From NCBI RefSeq assembly GCF_020075705.1, contig NZ_JAIQUM010000045.1, positions 1 through 46,401 on the forward strand: a stretch of DNA of 46,401 bases, read 5' to 3'. The notes below the pieces were generated by a model that was not told where the DNA came from, searched no databases, and saw nothing but the letters and a program-made list of their open reading frames with translations. Below are positions 17,338-25,773 of this stretch, in pieces. The translations under genes were made by a program, and so were the position numbers. Source of the stretch: Metabacillus rhizolycopersici (GTDB lineage: Bacteria; Bacillota; Bacilli; Bacillales; Bacillaceae). Position 1 is the stretch's first letter, and every line of letters starts with the position of its first letter.

Positions 17338-18387
17338 TTAAACTCTGTCATACGCTTTTGGAGGTGATTCCAACCAACCTTTATTAATTAAGATATTCAT
17401 ACCATCGTCAACAAATATGCCTATGTTAATAAGAGTTCTTACATACAACATATCTATATCTCTTCTTGCAGTTACTGCCAGTGAGTTTCCGAATGACCTT
17501 ACCTTCATTGCGAACATGTCCACTTTATGAAACAGCATTATTTTATCGGAAAAAGGAGGATATGTAGATGTTGTAACCAAATGGTCTAGGTACGATGGTG
17601 ATTGAATGTGTTCAATGTGCATTTTTTCCTTATACTGCTTTACAGATTTATCAGTCATATCTAAACCTCTTTTAAACAAAACCTTTATCTTTTCATCTTG
17701 AACTATCTGACAAAATCCCAATAATAATGCCTTACTTGTTGTGTTATTCTCAATGTTATCATATAGATGAATGATTTCTAATGCCTGTAATGGTCGGACA
17801 TTTCCAAAAAATCCATTTAAGTAACTTTGTTTATCAATTTTATCAATTCCTTCTGGTATTGGAATGATAGGAGGTGTTGCAATGAATTTTTTTCCCATTA
17901 AAACATTATTAATTTGCCCTAAAAGGACGGTAGCACATTGATTACAATAAATAAAAAACTCCCTTATATCCTCCCTCATTACCAATGGAACTGCTACTGC
18001 GTAAAGGCTCATACCTGCCTTAGCAGCATATTTTAAATAATGAACATAAAATTCATCTGCGTATAAACGGGGAGCACCAAGATTTACATCATCTTTAGTA
18101 AATCCCATAGGCATAGGGAAATTCTCTTTTTTAAAAAATCCTTCTATCCTCTTTATGAAATCCTTTGATAAGGCTAAACCATTTTCCAATAGCAACCTAA
18201 TATCTTCATCATCACAATGTTGAAGAAAATAACTTAAGATTTGAATTGACATACTGTTTCCCATATAGGTAGCCCAAAGTTTCCCCATTTCAAAAGTCGT
18301 TAAAGGTTGGGTCTCATCTGATATTTTTGGATTTAAATTTAGTGGTTTCATCACATTCATTGGATTTAATTCTTTATCCGTGGTCAT
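17338..18387 (-). CDS. DUF3231 family protein
   Basis: 349 aa from the ATG at 18387, chosen because AAAGGAGATTAGTT precedes it; a longer frame to 18459 lacks a ribosome binding site. It contains two DUF3231 units. The first opens with TTFEMGKLWATYMGNSMSI near residue 28, and the second with LQALEIIHLYDNIENNTTSK near residue 203. Each is an all-helical, ferritin-like repeat. These proteins are common in spore-formers and often appear near spore genes, but no reaction is established. No operon partner is evident. Confidence 0.85.
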   Translation of the reverse strand: MTTDKELNPMNVMKPLNLNPKISDETQPLTTFEMGKLWATYMGNSMSIQILSYFLQHCDDEDIRLLLENGLALSKDFIKRIEGFFKKENFPMPMGFTKDDVNLGAPRLYADEFYVHYLKYAAKAGMSLYAVAVPLVMREDIREFFIYCNQCATVLLGQINNVLMGKKFIATPPIIPIPEGIDKIDKQSYLNGFFGNVRPLQALEIIHLYDNIENNTTSKALLLGFCQIVQDEKIKVLFKRGLDMTDKSVKQYKEKMHIEHIQSPSYLDHLVTTSTYPPFSDKIMLFHKVDMFAMKVRSFGNSLAVTARRDIDMLYVRTLINIGIFVDDGMNILINKGWLESPPKAYDRV

Positions 18388-18459
18388 AACTAATCTCCTT
18401 TTCCCGCATTTTCGCTTAGGATTACCATTGGAAAATAATTTAATCCCATCAAAACTCAC

Positions 18460-18701
18460 CTTTAACTTACAACGGTAATGAAAAAAGGACTACCGAAACA
18501 GTCCATTTTCTTCAACTATCCTGCATCGTTACTTTAATTACATAATTTCACAATCTCCTTTAAAATTTAACATAGAAATCTAATTTATTTTAAAGGAGTT
18601 GCTCTACAATCTGGCCCTTTTATTGAACAAGCAGGGACAGAGAGCACCGTTCTCGTCATAAACTAAACTTTTTTATATACCTCTGCATAAGCAACTTATG
18701 A
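18460..18701. other. Intergenic, no gene seen
   Basis: AT-rich DNA upstream of the DUF3231 gene with stops in all frames. It should hold the DUF3231 promoter. The remainder up to 19057 consists of gene remnants listed separately. Confidence 0.5.
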
Positions 18702-18847
18702 AACTATCCTGGTTATGTTATCGATGAAGTGTTACCCCTTTATGACAACAACCAATATCGGTTGAAAAAAATGACTCCAGAAGATGAAGATTTAAGGGGA
18801 TTAACACCTTTATTTTATCATCATGTCAATTCATACAAAACTTTTGA
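18702..18847 (+). pseudogene. Possible C-terminal remnant of a Tn3-type transposase
   Basis: The open frame after the stop at 18699-18701 reads MTPEDEDLRGLTPLFYHHVN followed by SYKTFELNMN. The pattern LTPL-x-x-x-H-I/V-N followed by an aromatic, F and an N-rich end resembles the C-terminus of Tn3-family TnpA proteins. It has no start codon, no ribosome binding site, and switches to gerAB-like DNA near 18855. The family call is tentative. Confidence 0.3.
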
Positions 18848-19042
18848 ACTCAATATGAATCAATTGAAGTCATTGTGGCCATTATTTGGATTTTATCATT
18901 GTATATTAATATGACAATTTGTTATTACGGACTTTCTCTTGAAATGGCTCAAGTATTTGGATTAAAAAGTTATAGAAAAGTAGTCATGAAAGTAGGAAAA
19001 GAACGTAATGACCTCGAATTGACTATAAAGAGAGGATCATAA
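18848..19042 (+). pseudogene. gerAB fragment, DNA-similar to 14.8-15.2 kb
   Basis: In frame it reads ESIEVIVAIIWILSLYINMT then ICYYGLSLEMAQVFGLKSYR, a GerAB transmembrane segment. It then diverges into a hydrophilic tail ending with TAA at 19040-19042. The DNA from 18860 to about 18985 aligns base for base with the reverse complement of 15127-15015, except for two bases lost in the other copy. It is on the opposite strand, has no start codon and is dead. Confidence 0.65.
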
Positions 19043-19057
19043 GAGGAGGTTTTTAAC

Positions 19058-19531
19058 TTGGAACAATTAATTTTTCACCATATGGAAACAGTACGCAGAA
19101 TAACAGAGCAAACGATGATGAACATTCCAGAAGATATTTCAGATACCATTCCAAATGGTTTTAATAACAATATTCGTTGGAACTTTGGGCACATTACATT
19201 TATTCAGGAAAAGCTCGTCTTTGGACTGTTAGATAATGAGATGAACATTCCGAAGGATTACGAACAACTTTTTGGTGCTGGAACGAAACCTGTCGACTGG
19301 GAAGAAATTCCTCCATCATTTTCAGAGATTGCTGATATCTTAACGGAACAAAAAACAAGAATAAAAAATTTTCTTCATGGACGTTTGCATGAAAAGCTGC
19401 CAACTCCATTTACAAACCGGAGAGGCATTACGTTTTACACTGTTGGTGAAGCATTTTTGTTTAGCTTTTACCATGAAGCATCACACATCGAAACGATTAA
19501 TCGTTTATACCGATCTATTTTTTCTGATTGA
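19058..19531 (+). CDS. DinB family protein
   Basis: A 157-aa four-helix-bundle protein of the DinB/YfiT type. Metal-binding histidines are seen in NIRWNFGHI (about residue 48) and near FYHEASHIE (about 138 and 142), the usual His triad. Members act as divalent-metal-dependent thiol S-transferases using bacillithiol, or have unknown roles. The start is TTG, 9 nt after AAGAGGAGG. It is followed by the right end of an IS605-type element. Confidence 0.88.
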   Translation: MEQLIFHHMETVRRITEQTMMNIPEDISDTIPNGFNNNIRWNFGHITFIQEKLVFGLLDNEMNIPKDYEQLFGAGTKPVDWEEIPPSFSEIADILTEQKTRIKNFLHGRLHEKLPTPFTNRRGITFYTVGEAFLFSFYHEASHIETINRLYRSIFSD

Positions 19532-19588
19532 ACTACCCCCACCTAAAATTCTACCTAATTTTTGAGGAAAGGGATTCCTAAAAGGACA

Positions 19589-19640
19589 TACTAAGTGACT
19601 TAGTAGACCATTGCCCGTTCAACTAGGCAATGGGTTTTCT
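19589..19640 (-). ncRNA. Probable omega-RNA 3' end and IS right end of the TnpB fragment
   Basis: On the minus strand the TnpB stop codon sits inside a hairpin, CCATTGCC / GGCAATGG (19608-19615 with 19626-19633). IS200/IS605 elements carry their right-end structure and omega RNA at this position. It is followed by TACTAAGTGACTTAGTA (19589-19605), an odd-centred palindrome. If an RNA is made, the guide would begin just past this hairpin. The exact boundary cannot be set by eye. Confidence 0.5.
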
Positions 19641-20575
19641 ACTTTCTTTCTTAGACAAACCTTTTTCCACCAAGTCTGGAAGAGCCCCTGGAGTAAAAAG
19701 ATCACTCATCGAGTAATGCTTGCTAGGAATAGAAAGTTCTATCTGATACAAACAATGGGTATGTATGTCAGATAGGCATCTTGAAACCCACTTCCATTGC
19801 GCCCAATGATGTAGACCTACTATCTTCTCCGGTAGTAGGGAATGCAACACTGGTGGAAGTTTTTCTTTAAATCTCATTGCTCTTCTAGCAATGACATAAG
19901 AAGCTGCTTGGTGAATACTAATACCAAGTCGCTTCATGTATTTGATTTTACCGATTTGACTTGTATAGGCCGGATTTACTTCACATACAGCCACACCCAT
20001 TTTGTTTGCACGGTTTTTTATGGCTGAAATAAGCTTACGATAAGCAAACATGGACATTTTCTTATTCGCCTTTTTATTCCCATATGGATTTGATACTTTT
20101 GATTTCGTTGTGTTTAAGTTTTCAATCACGATCGGTTTATTGAGTTTACCAGCTAAATCTACTAATCGTATCGCTTCTGCTTCAATCATTTTTGTTGCTT
20201 GACCCGATGATTTCCCCTCTAAATCAAACTCAAATACACCCGATTTAATCAGTTGACCTTTCACATTCATGTTGGACCATGCGATGTGGTTCACATTCAA
20301 ATCCACACCAACTACACCATCAGATTTACTGTGGTTTATGTTTTCCTCTTCAGGAATATCCAAGATGCATTTAAAAATATAATAATCACCGTGATCCTCA
20401 ACAGACCAAGCCACTGCATTTCCGTGTTCCTTTTTCAAATTAGATGGCATATTTACTTGTGATTGAATAACTTTTTCAACGTTTTCTTGCCCATAAGGAA
20501 AGACAAGATTCGGTATTTCAACTGCCACACCGTTTAGAGTGGTGAAATTGAGATTCCATATTTGAACAAAAATAT
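19623..20575 (-). pseudogene. TnpB/IS605 OrfB-like protein, N-terminus missing
   Basis: The frame holds the central and C-terminal parts of a TnpB-related nuclease. RuvC-I is GVVGVDLNVNHIAW with Asp; RuvC-II is PIVIENLNT with Glu. A conserved MSMFAYRKLISAIKNRANKM block is followed by GISIHQAASYVIARRAM. No CxxC zinc finger is seen, as in the larger 'TnpB-related' group that normally has about 200 more N-terminal residues. The nominal GTG start at 20528 lacks a ribosome binding site, and homology-like sequence continues to about 20575 before stopping at a poly-T. So it is 5'-truncated. Confidence 0.75.
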
Positions 20576-20584
20576 TTTCAAAAA

Positions 20585-20640
20585 AAAAGAGCCATTCATC
20601 CCCGACTTATCCGCTATCTCGTCTTGAAGATGGGGGTCTT
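20585..20640 (+). ncRNA. IS605-type right-end structure facing the other way
   Basis: On the plus strand, CATTCATCCCCGAC, a loop, then GTCTTGAAGATGGGGGTCTT can fold as CCCCGAC with GTC...GGGG. It ends in CTTCTGGC. This resembles the 3' omega-RNA/right end of Bacillaceae IS200/IS605 elements. No plus-strand tnpB precedes it; instead the opposite-strand TnpB fragment abuts it. It may be a scar of a second IS element that cut the TnpB gene. Confidence 0.4.
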
Positions 20641-20644
20641 CTGG

Positions 20645-21114
20645 CTAGAAAAGATAAACGCTTTTTTGATTCACACTAAATTCCTGTTCTTTCACTTGAT
20701 TATTTACACTTAATTGCATTTTAGCAATTTCATTTTCTTGAGTAGTCACAATCATCATTTTTAATTCATTAGAATGATCATTCATTACATTAATTAAGAA
20801 CTCAGAAAATGATTGACCTGAACTTTTCTCAATATGATTCCATTGATAGTCACCATTATGATTTTTTGTAAATTGAATATAAGCGGGATTATGATTAGAC
20901 AGAAAACCAACAACTCGGTCATCGTTTATATCATTTATTTCTAAGATTTCAATTGAATCATTTTCATAACTCTCTATCGACTTAATGACTTGTTCTATAG
21001 AAGCTTGATCATTTCCATACACTTGCTGATTACTTATGGAAAAATAAATGAAAAGAAATGTTATAAGTATAATTGCAGTGATAATGTGTTTTTTGCTAAT
21101 TTTTTTAGGAACAT
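20645..21114 (-). pseudogene. Hypothetical membrane-anchored protein, frameshifted in a poly-A
   Basis: The open frame gives a 125-aa acidic protein, but its nominal GTG at 21022 has no ribosome binding site. Coding sequence clearly continues upstream: a basic start (KKISKKH) and a transmembrane helix (IITAIILITFLFIYF). The only good start is ATG at 21114, preceded by GGGGGAG, and it is in another frame. Adding one A to the run of seven A near 21101-21107 would join them into about 156 aa. It is either a real frameshift, ribosome slippage or a base-calling error. I do not recognise the family. Confidence 0.55.
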
Positions 21115-21177
21115 GATCCTACTCCCCCTCTAATGGTAATTATCATATATTTCTTCTTAACTAATAATCTCTTTTAC

Positions 21178-21306
21178 TTAATTTAAAATACAAGTATAAT
21201 AGTAATGATAAAAAAGGATCATAGCAACCATTGCCGTTAGAGTAATTCCAACTGCTACAAACATCAAAACAGTACCTAGTATTAGTATGTGAAAGATTAA
21301 TAGCAC
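21178..21306 (-). CDS. Small hydrophobic protein, 42 aa
   Basis: A GTG-started frame with AAGGA 8 nt upstream encodes one long hydrophobic stretch (LLIFHILILGTVLMFVAVG and onward) with an aromatic tail. It ends 63 bp before the ATG of the frameshifted membrane-anchored gene, so the two could be an operon. It may also be a remnant of a larger membrane protein. Confidence 0.35.
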   Translation of the reverse strand: MLLIFHILILGTVLMFVAVGITLTAMVAMILFYHYYYTCILN

Positions 21307-21485
21307 ATTGTGTTTCCTTATTCATTCACCTGATTATGCTATCTTTTCTATTTATCTATTAGTAGCTACTGAATAAACATTTCAATTATTTTCTAGTTTG
21401 ATACTGTAAATGTTCCTTGCAAAAAAAGCATTTTACTGTTATAGTACATTCAATTACATATTTTCTTATTTCAAAACCTTTTGAA

Positions 21486-21661
21486 GTGAGGATAGAGGTG
21501 CAAAGATCAAGAGTATACAATTCGAGGAGAATGAGATCCTTTGAAGATTGTAGAAAGGGGTATTTGCCGAAGCGGAAAGAATCTCATGTTCTTGAAGCTG
21601 GTTCTGCTATTGAATAAATACAGAACTGTCATATAGGTAACTATATGGAGGGCTATCGCAC
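21486..21661 (+). promoter_or_regulatory. Lysine riboswitch (L box)
   Basis: The conserved elements occur in order: GATAGAGGTGCAAAGATCAA, AGAGTA, the AAGGGG...TTGCCGAAGCGGA block, GCTGGTTCTGCTATTGAATA, the ACTGTCATATAGG arm and GGAGGGCTATC. Helix P1 pairs GTG-AGGATAG near 21486 with CTATC-GCAC near 21653. It sits directly before dapA and its own terminator, so lysine binding should stop dapA transcription. The promoter should lie around 21390-21480. Confidence 0.93.
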
Positions 21662-21691
21662 GGGAACGATTTTTAATACTTATTGTTTCTT

Positions 21692-21726
21692 AAGCAACAG
21701 CGAATCCCTCGTTGTTGCTTTTTTGC
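21692..21726 (+). terminator. Riboswitch-controlled terminator
   Basis: AAGCAACAGCGA pairs with TCGTTGTTGCTT (one G-U) across a 5-nt loop, followed by TTTTT. It lies 30 bp after the lysine aptamer and 60 bp before dapA, as expected for transcription attenuation. Confidence 0.88.
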
Positions 21727-21786
21727 GTTTTATATAATATGCCCTGCCCCGCCTCTTGTAAAAAATAACCTAAAGGGTGTGTAGAT

Positions 21787-22674
21787 ATGAATTTTGGCCA
21801 AGTATTAACTGCAATGGTTACCCCATTTGATCAGAATGGGGTAATCGATTTTGAAGCAACGAAAACGCTAGTGAATCATCTTATTGAGAACGGTTCTGAC
21901 GGTCTAGTGATCGCAGGCACAACAGGAGAATCTCCGACATTAACAACCGATGAAAAAGTAGAACTATTCGAATTTGTCGTAAATGTTGTAGAAGGACGAG
22001 TGCCAGTAATCGCTGGGACCGGATCTAATAATACGAAAGCTTCGATCAGCTTAACTCGTCTTGCTGAGGACGCAGGAGTTGATGGTATAATGCTTGTCAC
22101 ACCATACTATAACAAGCCATCACAAGAAGGCATGTACCAGCATTTTAAAGCAATTGCCGAAGCAACATCCCTCCCAATCATGCTTTACAACATTCCAGGA
22201 AGAAGTGTTGTCAACATGTCGGTTGAGACGATTGTTCGCCTCGCAAAAATTGATAATATTGTCTGCATAAAAGAAGCAAGCGGCGACCTTGATGCAATGG
22301 CGCAAATTATTAGTGAAACAGCAAGTGATTTTACATTGTACAGCGGCGATGACGGCTTAACAGTACCCGTATTAGCGATCGGTGGAGCAGGAATTATTTC
22401 GGTTGCTTCACACATCATTGGCAATGAAATGCAAGATATGATCAATAGCTTTAAAAATGGCGATATTGTAAAAGCTAGTACGTTACATCGCAACCTTCTT
22501 CCGCTTATGAAAGCATTGTTTGCTGCACCAAATCCTACGCCTGTAAAAGCGGCATTGAATATGAGCGGGATAAATGTTGGCGGTGTTCGGTTGCCGATGG
22601 TGGCTTTGAACGATGAAGAGACAAGAGCGTTACAGAGTGTTTTACAAGTTTATAATATTAATGGAAATGGATAA
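21787..22674 (+). CDS. dapA: 4-hydroxy-tetrahydrodipicolinate synthase
   Basis: A 295-aa (beta/alpha)8 aldolase of class I type. It condenses pyruvate with aspartate semialdehyde, the first committed step to lysine, diaminopimelate for peptidoglycan, and dipicolinate in spores. The Schiff-base lysine is K162 (VCIKEASG); the proton relay includes Y134 (LYNIPGR) and T45 (GTTGESPT). It is controlled by the upstream lysine riboswitch and followed by a terminator, so it is a single-gene unit rather than part of a dapG-asd-dapA operon. That makes it probably an additional, lysine-responsive copy. Cytoplasmic enzyme of normal length. Confidence 0.95.
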   Translation: MNFGQVLTAMVTPFDQNGVIDFEATKTLVNHLIENGSDGLVIAGTTGESPTLTTDEKVELFEFVVNVVEGRVPVIAGTGSNNTKASISLTRLAEDAGVDGIMLVTPYYNKPSQEGMYQHFKAIAEATSLPIMLYNIPGRSVVNMSVETIVRLAKIDNIVCIKEASGDLDAMAQIISETASDFTLYSGDDGLTVPVLAIGGAGIISVASHIIGNEMQDMINSFKNGDIVKASTLHRNLLPLMKALFAAPNPTPVKAALNMSGINVGGVRLPMVALNDEETRALQSVLQVYNINGNG

Positions 22675-22682
22675 ATAGTTAA

Positions 22683-22714
22683 AAAGAGAGCGAATACTAT
22701 ATTCCTCTCTTTTG
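22683..22714 (+). terminator. Terminator after dapA
   Basis: AAAGAGAG pairs with CTCTCTTT across a 14-nt loop, with a short T-run at its end. Confidence 0.65.
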
Positions 22715-22725
22715 CTTACGCCTAA

Positions 22726-22866
22726 ATGATTATTTCATTCACAATATTATTTTCACCCTTAGCTGTGTTGTCTCTGAAACATTCCTTAATCTTTCCATTA
22801 GCTCTAATTATATTTATTTTAGCTTTTATTATTGAGGATTCAAAAAATAGCACCCTCTCAAATTAG
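22726..22866 (+). CDS. Doubtful small hydrophobic ORF, 46 aa
   Basis: An ATG frame of 46 codons with a hydrophobic core (PLALIIFILAFIIED). It has no ribosome binding site, follows the dapA terminator, and its end overlaps the next hairpin. It is more likely a chance frame or a membrane-protein remnant than a gene. Confidence 0.15.
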   Translation: MIISFTILFSPLAVLSLKHSLIFPLALIIFILAFIIEDSKNSTLSN

Positions 22867-22883
22867 CAGACGGTGCTATTTTT
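22843..22883. terminator. Bidirectional terminator
   Basis: A 12-bp stem (AAAAATAGCACC / GGTGCTATTTTT) with a 17-nt loop, A-rich and T-rich on its two sides. It serves the convergent dapA and DUF2339 transcripts. Confidence 0.75.
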
Positions 22884-22959
22884 CATTAAAATATATTTTA
22901 GGTTTCACTATCTAAATGTTGTTTTTGTAGTTTATTAACAAATTCGATCCTTCCAGAAA

Positions 22960-24825
22960 CTATTTCTTCTTCACATACAATAATCGCGATAACAACATAC
23001 CAATCGCACCTAAACCAATAAAAAGAATGGCACGTACAACAATGGTTACATATATTAAATCGACTAAGAGTAATTTAGCTAGAGTTAGTATTAGTAGACC
23101 TATACCTAACAAGCGAATGATTTTCTTATTATAGAATACACCTGCAATGACACATATCGCTGCGTATAATGCCCAAGAAAAAGATATAGACATCATCGTA
23201 ATATTGTATGAAAAATCATTCGTATTGAAACGAACTAGATCTGTTAAGACCACCAACTGTATAAATGCATTAATCCCTATCACAATTGTTTTAACCGCTT
23301 TGTTTGTCGCATAACTTCCTTTTGTCCATACATATACCATAAAAAGAGAAAAAACAGTTACAAGCATAGCTAGGAGCTCTAAACTAAACACAGCTCCATA
23401 CTTTGGCAAACGAATAAAAAACAGTAAGTGTCCTAGTATTGTCCCAAAAGTAATCGCTACTTGAACGACTTCATTTTTTTCATAATAGATCTTTGCTAAA
23501 TAAATGAGAAAGTATAAAGAGATTATAAAAAAGATCCAAATAAAGGTTTCTAAACTTACAATCTCGTAAATATAAGTAAACATAATCATAAGCGTCCCAG
23601 CTATATAGACGAGCGCTCCTGAAAGCTTTTGAAACACCACTTGGAAACGACAACCAAGATAAATGGCAATGACACCTTCAAATAAAAATGAAGCGATTAA
23701 AACATTTCCGTCATCACTAAAAGCTTGTAATAATAACAAAAATACGCCGAATGTTGTAATCGATAATGCAACAGAAATAAGATCCTTTCTTAGCTTATTC
23801 TTATTAAGATAAACCACTAAACCATACCCAATAGATACAACGATCAGGTAAATGACATATTGGTATTCATTATGAAGTGTACCTACCTTCACCCAAAAAG
23901 TTGTTACTATAAAGCTAGTAAACAATAATGGTACAGGAAACATCTTATTAAATTTAGCTTGATAGACAGAATAAAAAATGATTACATGTTGAATAACAGC
24001 ACCCATAGCCATTAGGTTGACTAAATTATTATCATAATTCATCAAAGTCCCAATCATAAAAATGATATAAACAACATGAAGCAAACTCGTTGCAACATAA
24101 AATAATCCTTTGAACTCTTTATAGATAGCATAGGAAACCAACGTTGCATAAAAGACAATTTCATATATGACGGCTGCATGAACATTTCCCGAACCCGCTA
24201 CTAAAAATGGAATTAAATATCCAATGAACGCCATTAAAATTGCCATTACTTGTGAATGATGACGATTAGCTAAAAATAATCCGATTCCTACCCAAATCAT
24301 ATTTAAGCCAAAGGCTACAATAGTCGGAGCCATACCATATAGGACATTCATTGCAAAAGTGGTCAATATTAAGATTCCTATCGCACCAACTAACAATGAC
24401 TTCCCCAACGACTGTCTGGCACCTTTAATTTGTTTTTCTCCTAAAAAGTACAAGCCAAACGCAACTCCAAAACCTAATGCGACCCGAATCGGTTCTGTTA
24501 ATACACCATAATCCACCGCAACCTTGAACCCCCATATTAATCCCAGTAATAGGACGAAAACAAAAATTCTCGGCAACCACACCCGTCCAATGAGATTCTC
24601 CCAATCTACCGGTTCCTTTTCCTTAACCGGTGACGGACTCATAGGTATTGTCTCTTCATGAAGTGTTTCTTTTTTTCTATTTTCATATGGTAATTTAGGT
24701 TCACTTACTGTTTTTGACTCGAGAAGAATTTCACTCTTGCTTCCCAGCCGTTGCTTTAATAATTGAACTTCTTTTTCTAATTGCTGTACTCTTTTCTCCA
24801 ATTGTTCATAGTGTTCTTTTTCCAT
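22960..24825 (-). CDS. DUF2339 multi-pass membrane protein
   Basis: A 621-aa protein. It has an N-terminal coiled coil (about residues 1-30, heptads with Leu and Val), a charged Pro-rich linker, the conserved WENLIGRVWLPRIFVFVLLL segment near 78, and about eighteen hydrophobic helices. This is the layout of the DUF2339 family. Function is unknown; members are predicted envelope proteins. It is transcribed alone, with a possible start at ATG 24825 after AAAGGAG. Confidence 0.85.
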   Translation of the reverse strand: MEKEHYEQLEKRVQQLEKEVQLLKQRLGSKSEILLESKTVSEPKLPYENRKKETLHEETIPMSPSPVKEKEPVDWENLIGRVWLPRIFVFVLLLGLIWGFKVAVDYGVLTEPIRVALGFGVAFGLYFLGEKQIKGARQSLGKSLLVGAIGILILTTFAMNVLYGMAPTIVAFGLNMIWVGIGLFLANRHHSQVMAILMAFIGYLIPFLVAGSGNVHAAVIYEIVFYATLVSYAIYKEFKGLFYVATSLLHVVYIIFMIGTLMNYDNNLVNLMAMGAVIQHVIIFYSVYQAKFNKMFPVPLLFTSFIVTTFWVKVGTLHNEYQYVIYLIVVSIGYGLVVYLNKNKLRKDLISVALSITTFGVFLLLLQAFSDDGNVLIASFLFEGVIAIYLGCRFQVVFQKLSGALVYIAGTLMIMFTYIYEIVSLETFIWIFFIISLYFLIYLAKIYYEKNEVVQVAITFGTILGHLLFFIRLPKYGAVFSLELLAMLVTVFSLFMVYVWTKGSYATNKAVKTIVIGINAFIQLVVLTDLVRFNTNDFSYNITMMSISFSWALYAAICVIAGVFYNKKIIRLLGIGLLILTLAKLLLVDLIYVTIVVRAILFIGLGAIGMLLSRLLYVKKK

Positions 24826-25041
24826 GTAATTAACTCCTTTCGTAAAAAAGTTATTATTATCTAATGTAACTATACTTATTTAACTCAACTTCCGCACCTA
24901 GAAAAATCAAATGAACCCTTGATATAACAAGGTATGAATTTTATAAATACGTCATGTATGTTTTCCTTTTCATAATTTCTTTATTTCTTTTATGATTATT
25001 TTCCTTATATTTCTCCCTTTAACTATAATATGTCATTAAAC

Positions 25042-25075
25042 AAAAAAACCTTGACCAGCATAAAGCCAATCAAGG
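25042..25075 (-). terminator. Terminator of the immunity gene
   Basis: On the minus strand CCTTGA pairs with TCAAGG, with an inner GGC/GC contact, followed by seven T. Confidence 0.75.
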
Positions 25076-25096
25076 GATGAGTATTATTAATGTCTT

Positions 25097-25537
25097 TTAG
25101 TCCACTAGCAAATCTAAGTAATATTTGTCATTCCCCTCTATTTTTTTCAAAAATTCTTCAAGAGAAGTTGCAATTTGAATATCATAATAGTAAATTGGAC
25201 ACTCATTATTTTCATTCATTTCTATTGACATTAAAGCGGATTCACTGCCTTCAAAAAATATTAATTTGTTATTCTCAAATTCATCATAGATTTCTATATC
25301 GGGATAAAATTCAAAATCATTAATTCTCAATCGAAAGTCTCTTATTGAATATGGGTCCATTATACGATTAATATTAAACTCTGATCCTTTTATAAACCCG
25401 TAGCCAACTTCTAGATAAAAATTAACTAACTCCTTAGGAATTTTTATATCGAGTTCCTTCTCAACTTCTTCTATTTCGCTTTCAGTCACTGGATAAAAAC
25501 TATTTTCTTGATTTATTTTAATAAAATTATAGCTCAT
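25097..25537 (-). CDS. SMI1/KNR4 family immunity protein
   Basis: A 146-aa acidic protein with the SMI1/KNR4 fold signature: TESEIEEVEKELDIKIPKEL, then FYLEVGYGF, a central F-E-G segment (LIFFEGSESAL), and a C-terminal SLEEFLKKI helix. In bacteria these proteins usually neutralise the nuclease or deaminase tip of polymorphic toxins. Its ATG overlaps the stop of the preceding toxin fragment (TAATG), the coupled arrangement expected for a toxin-immunity pair. The toxin gene itself is truncated, so this is an orphaned immunity gene. Confidence 0.82.
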   Translation of the reverse strand: MSYNFIKINQENSFYPVTESEIEEVEKELDIKIPKELVNFYLEVGYGFIKGSEFNINRIMDPYSIRDFRLRINDFEFYPDIEIYDEFENNKLIFFEGSESALMSIEMNENNECPIYYYDIQIATSLEEFLKKIEGNDKYYLDLLVD

Positions 25538-25770
25538 TATTTTTTACCTTCTTTAAATAGTGCATTGTCCGGTGAACCTGTTTCATGAATACCAGCTTGA
25601 TGCTCACTTGGGAATTTTGCCGGATGCATATTCCACCATTCATTTTCCCCTCCAAAAGTATTTTCAATTATATGGTGAGCATCATACTTATCTCCCTTTT
25701 TCCTAATAATCTTACCTATTTTTTCTGATATAACATTTTCGTTATAAACAGGCCATTTTTTAATTCTAGA
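25537..25770 (-). pseudogene. C-terminal nuclease tip of a polymorphic toxin (HNH/AHH type), 5' end lost
   Basis: Some 70 residues read DKYDAHHIIENTFGG, then ENEWWNMHPAKFPSEHQAGI. They include the HH...N...H pattern of HNH/AHH nuclease toxin tips. Normally such a tip is the end of a large LXG or RHS/WapA-type secreted protein. Here an in-frame stop lies two codons upstream and no start exists. The delivery part is therefore gone and the DoxX gene follows immediately. The fragment stops in the start codon of the SMI1 immunity gene. Confidence 0.72.
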
Positions 25771-25773
25771 AGA

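Noticed and set aside
21417..21617. 66-codon plus-strand ORF before dapA
   Set aside because: It lies across the lysine riboswitch aptamer; the sequence is explained by the RNA structure.
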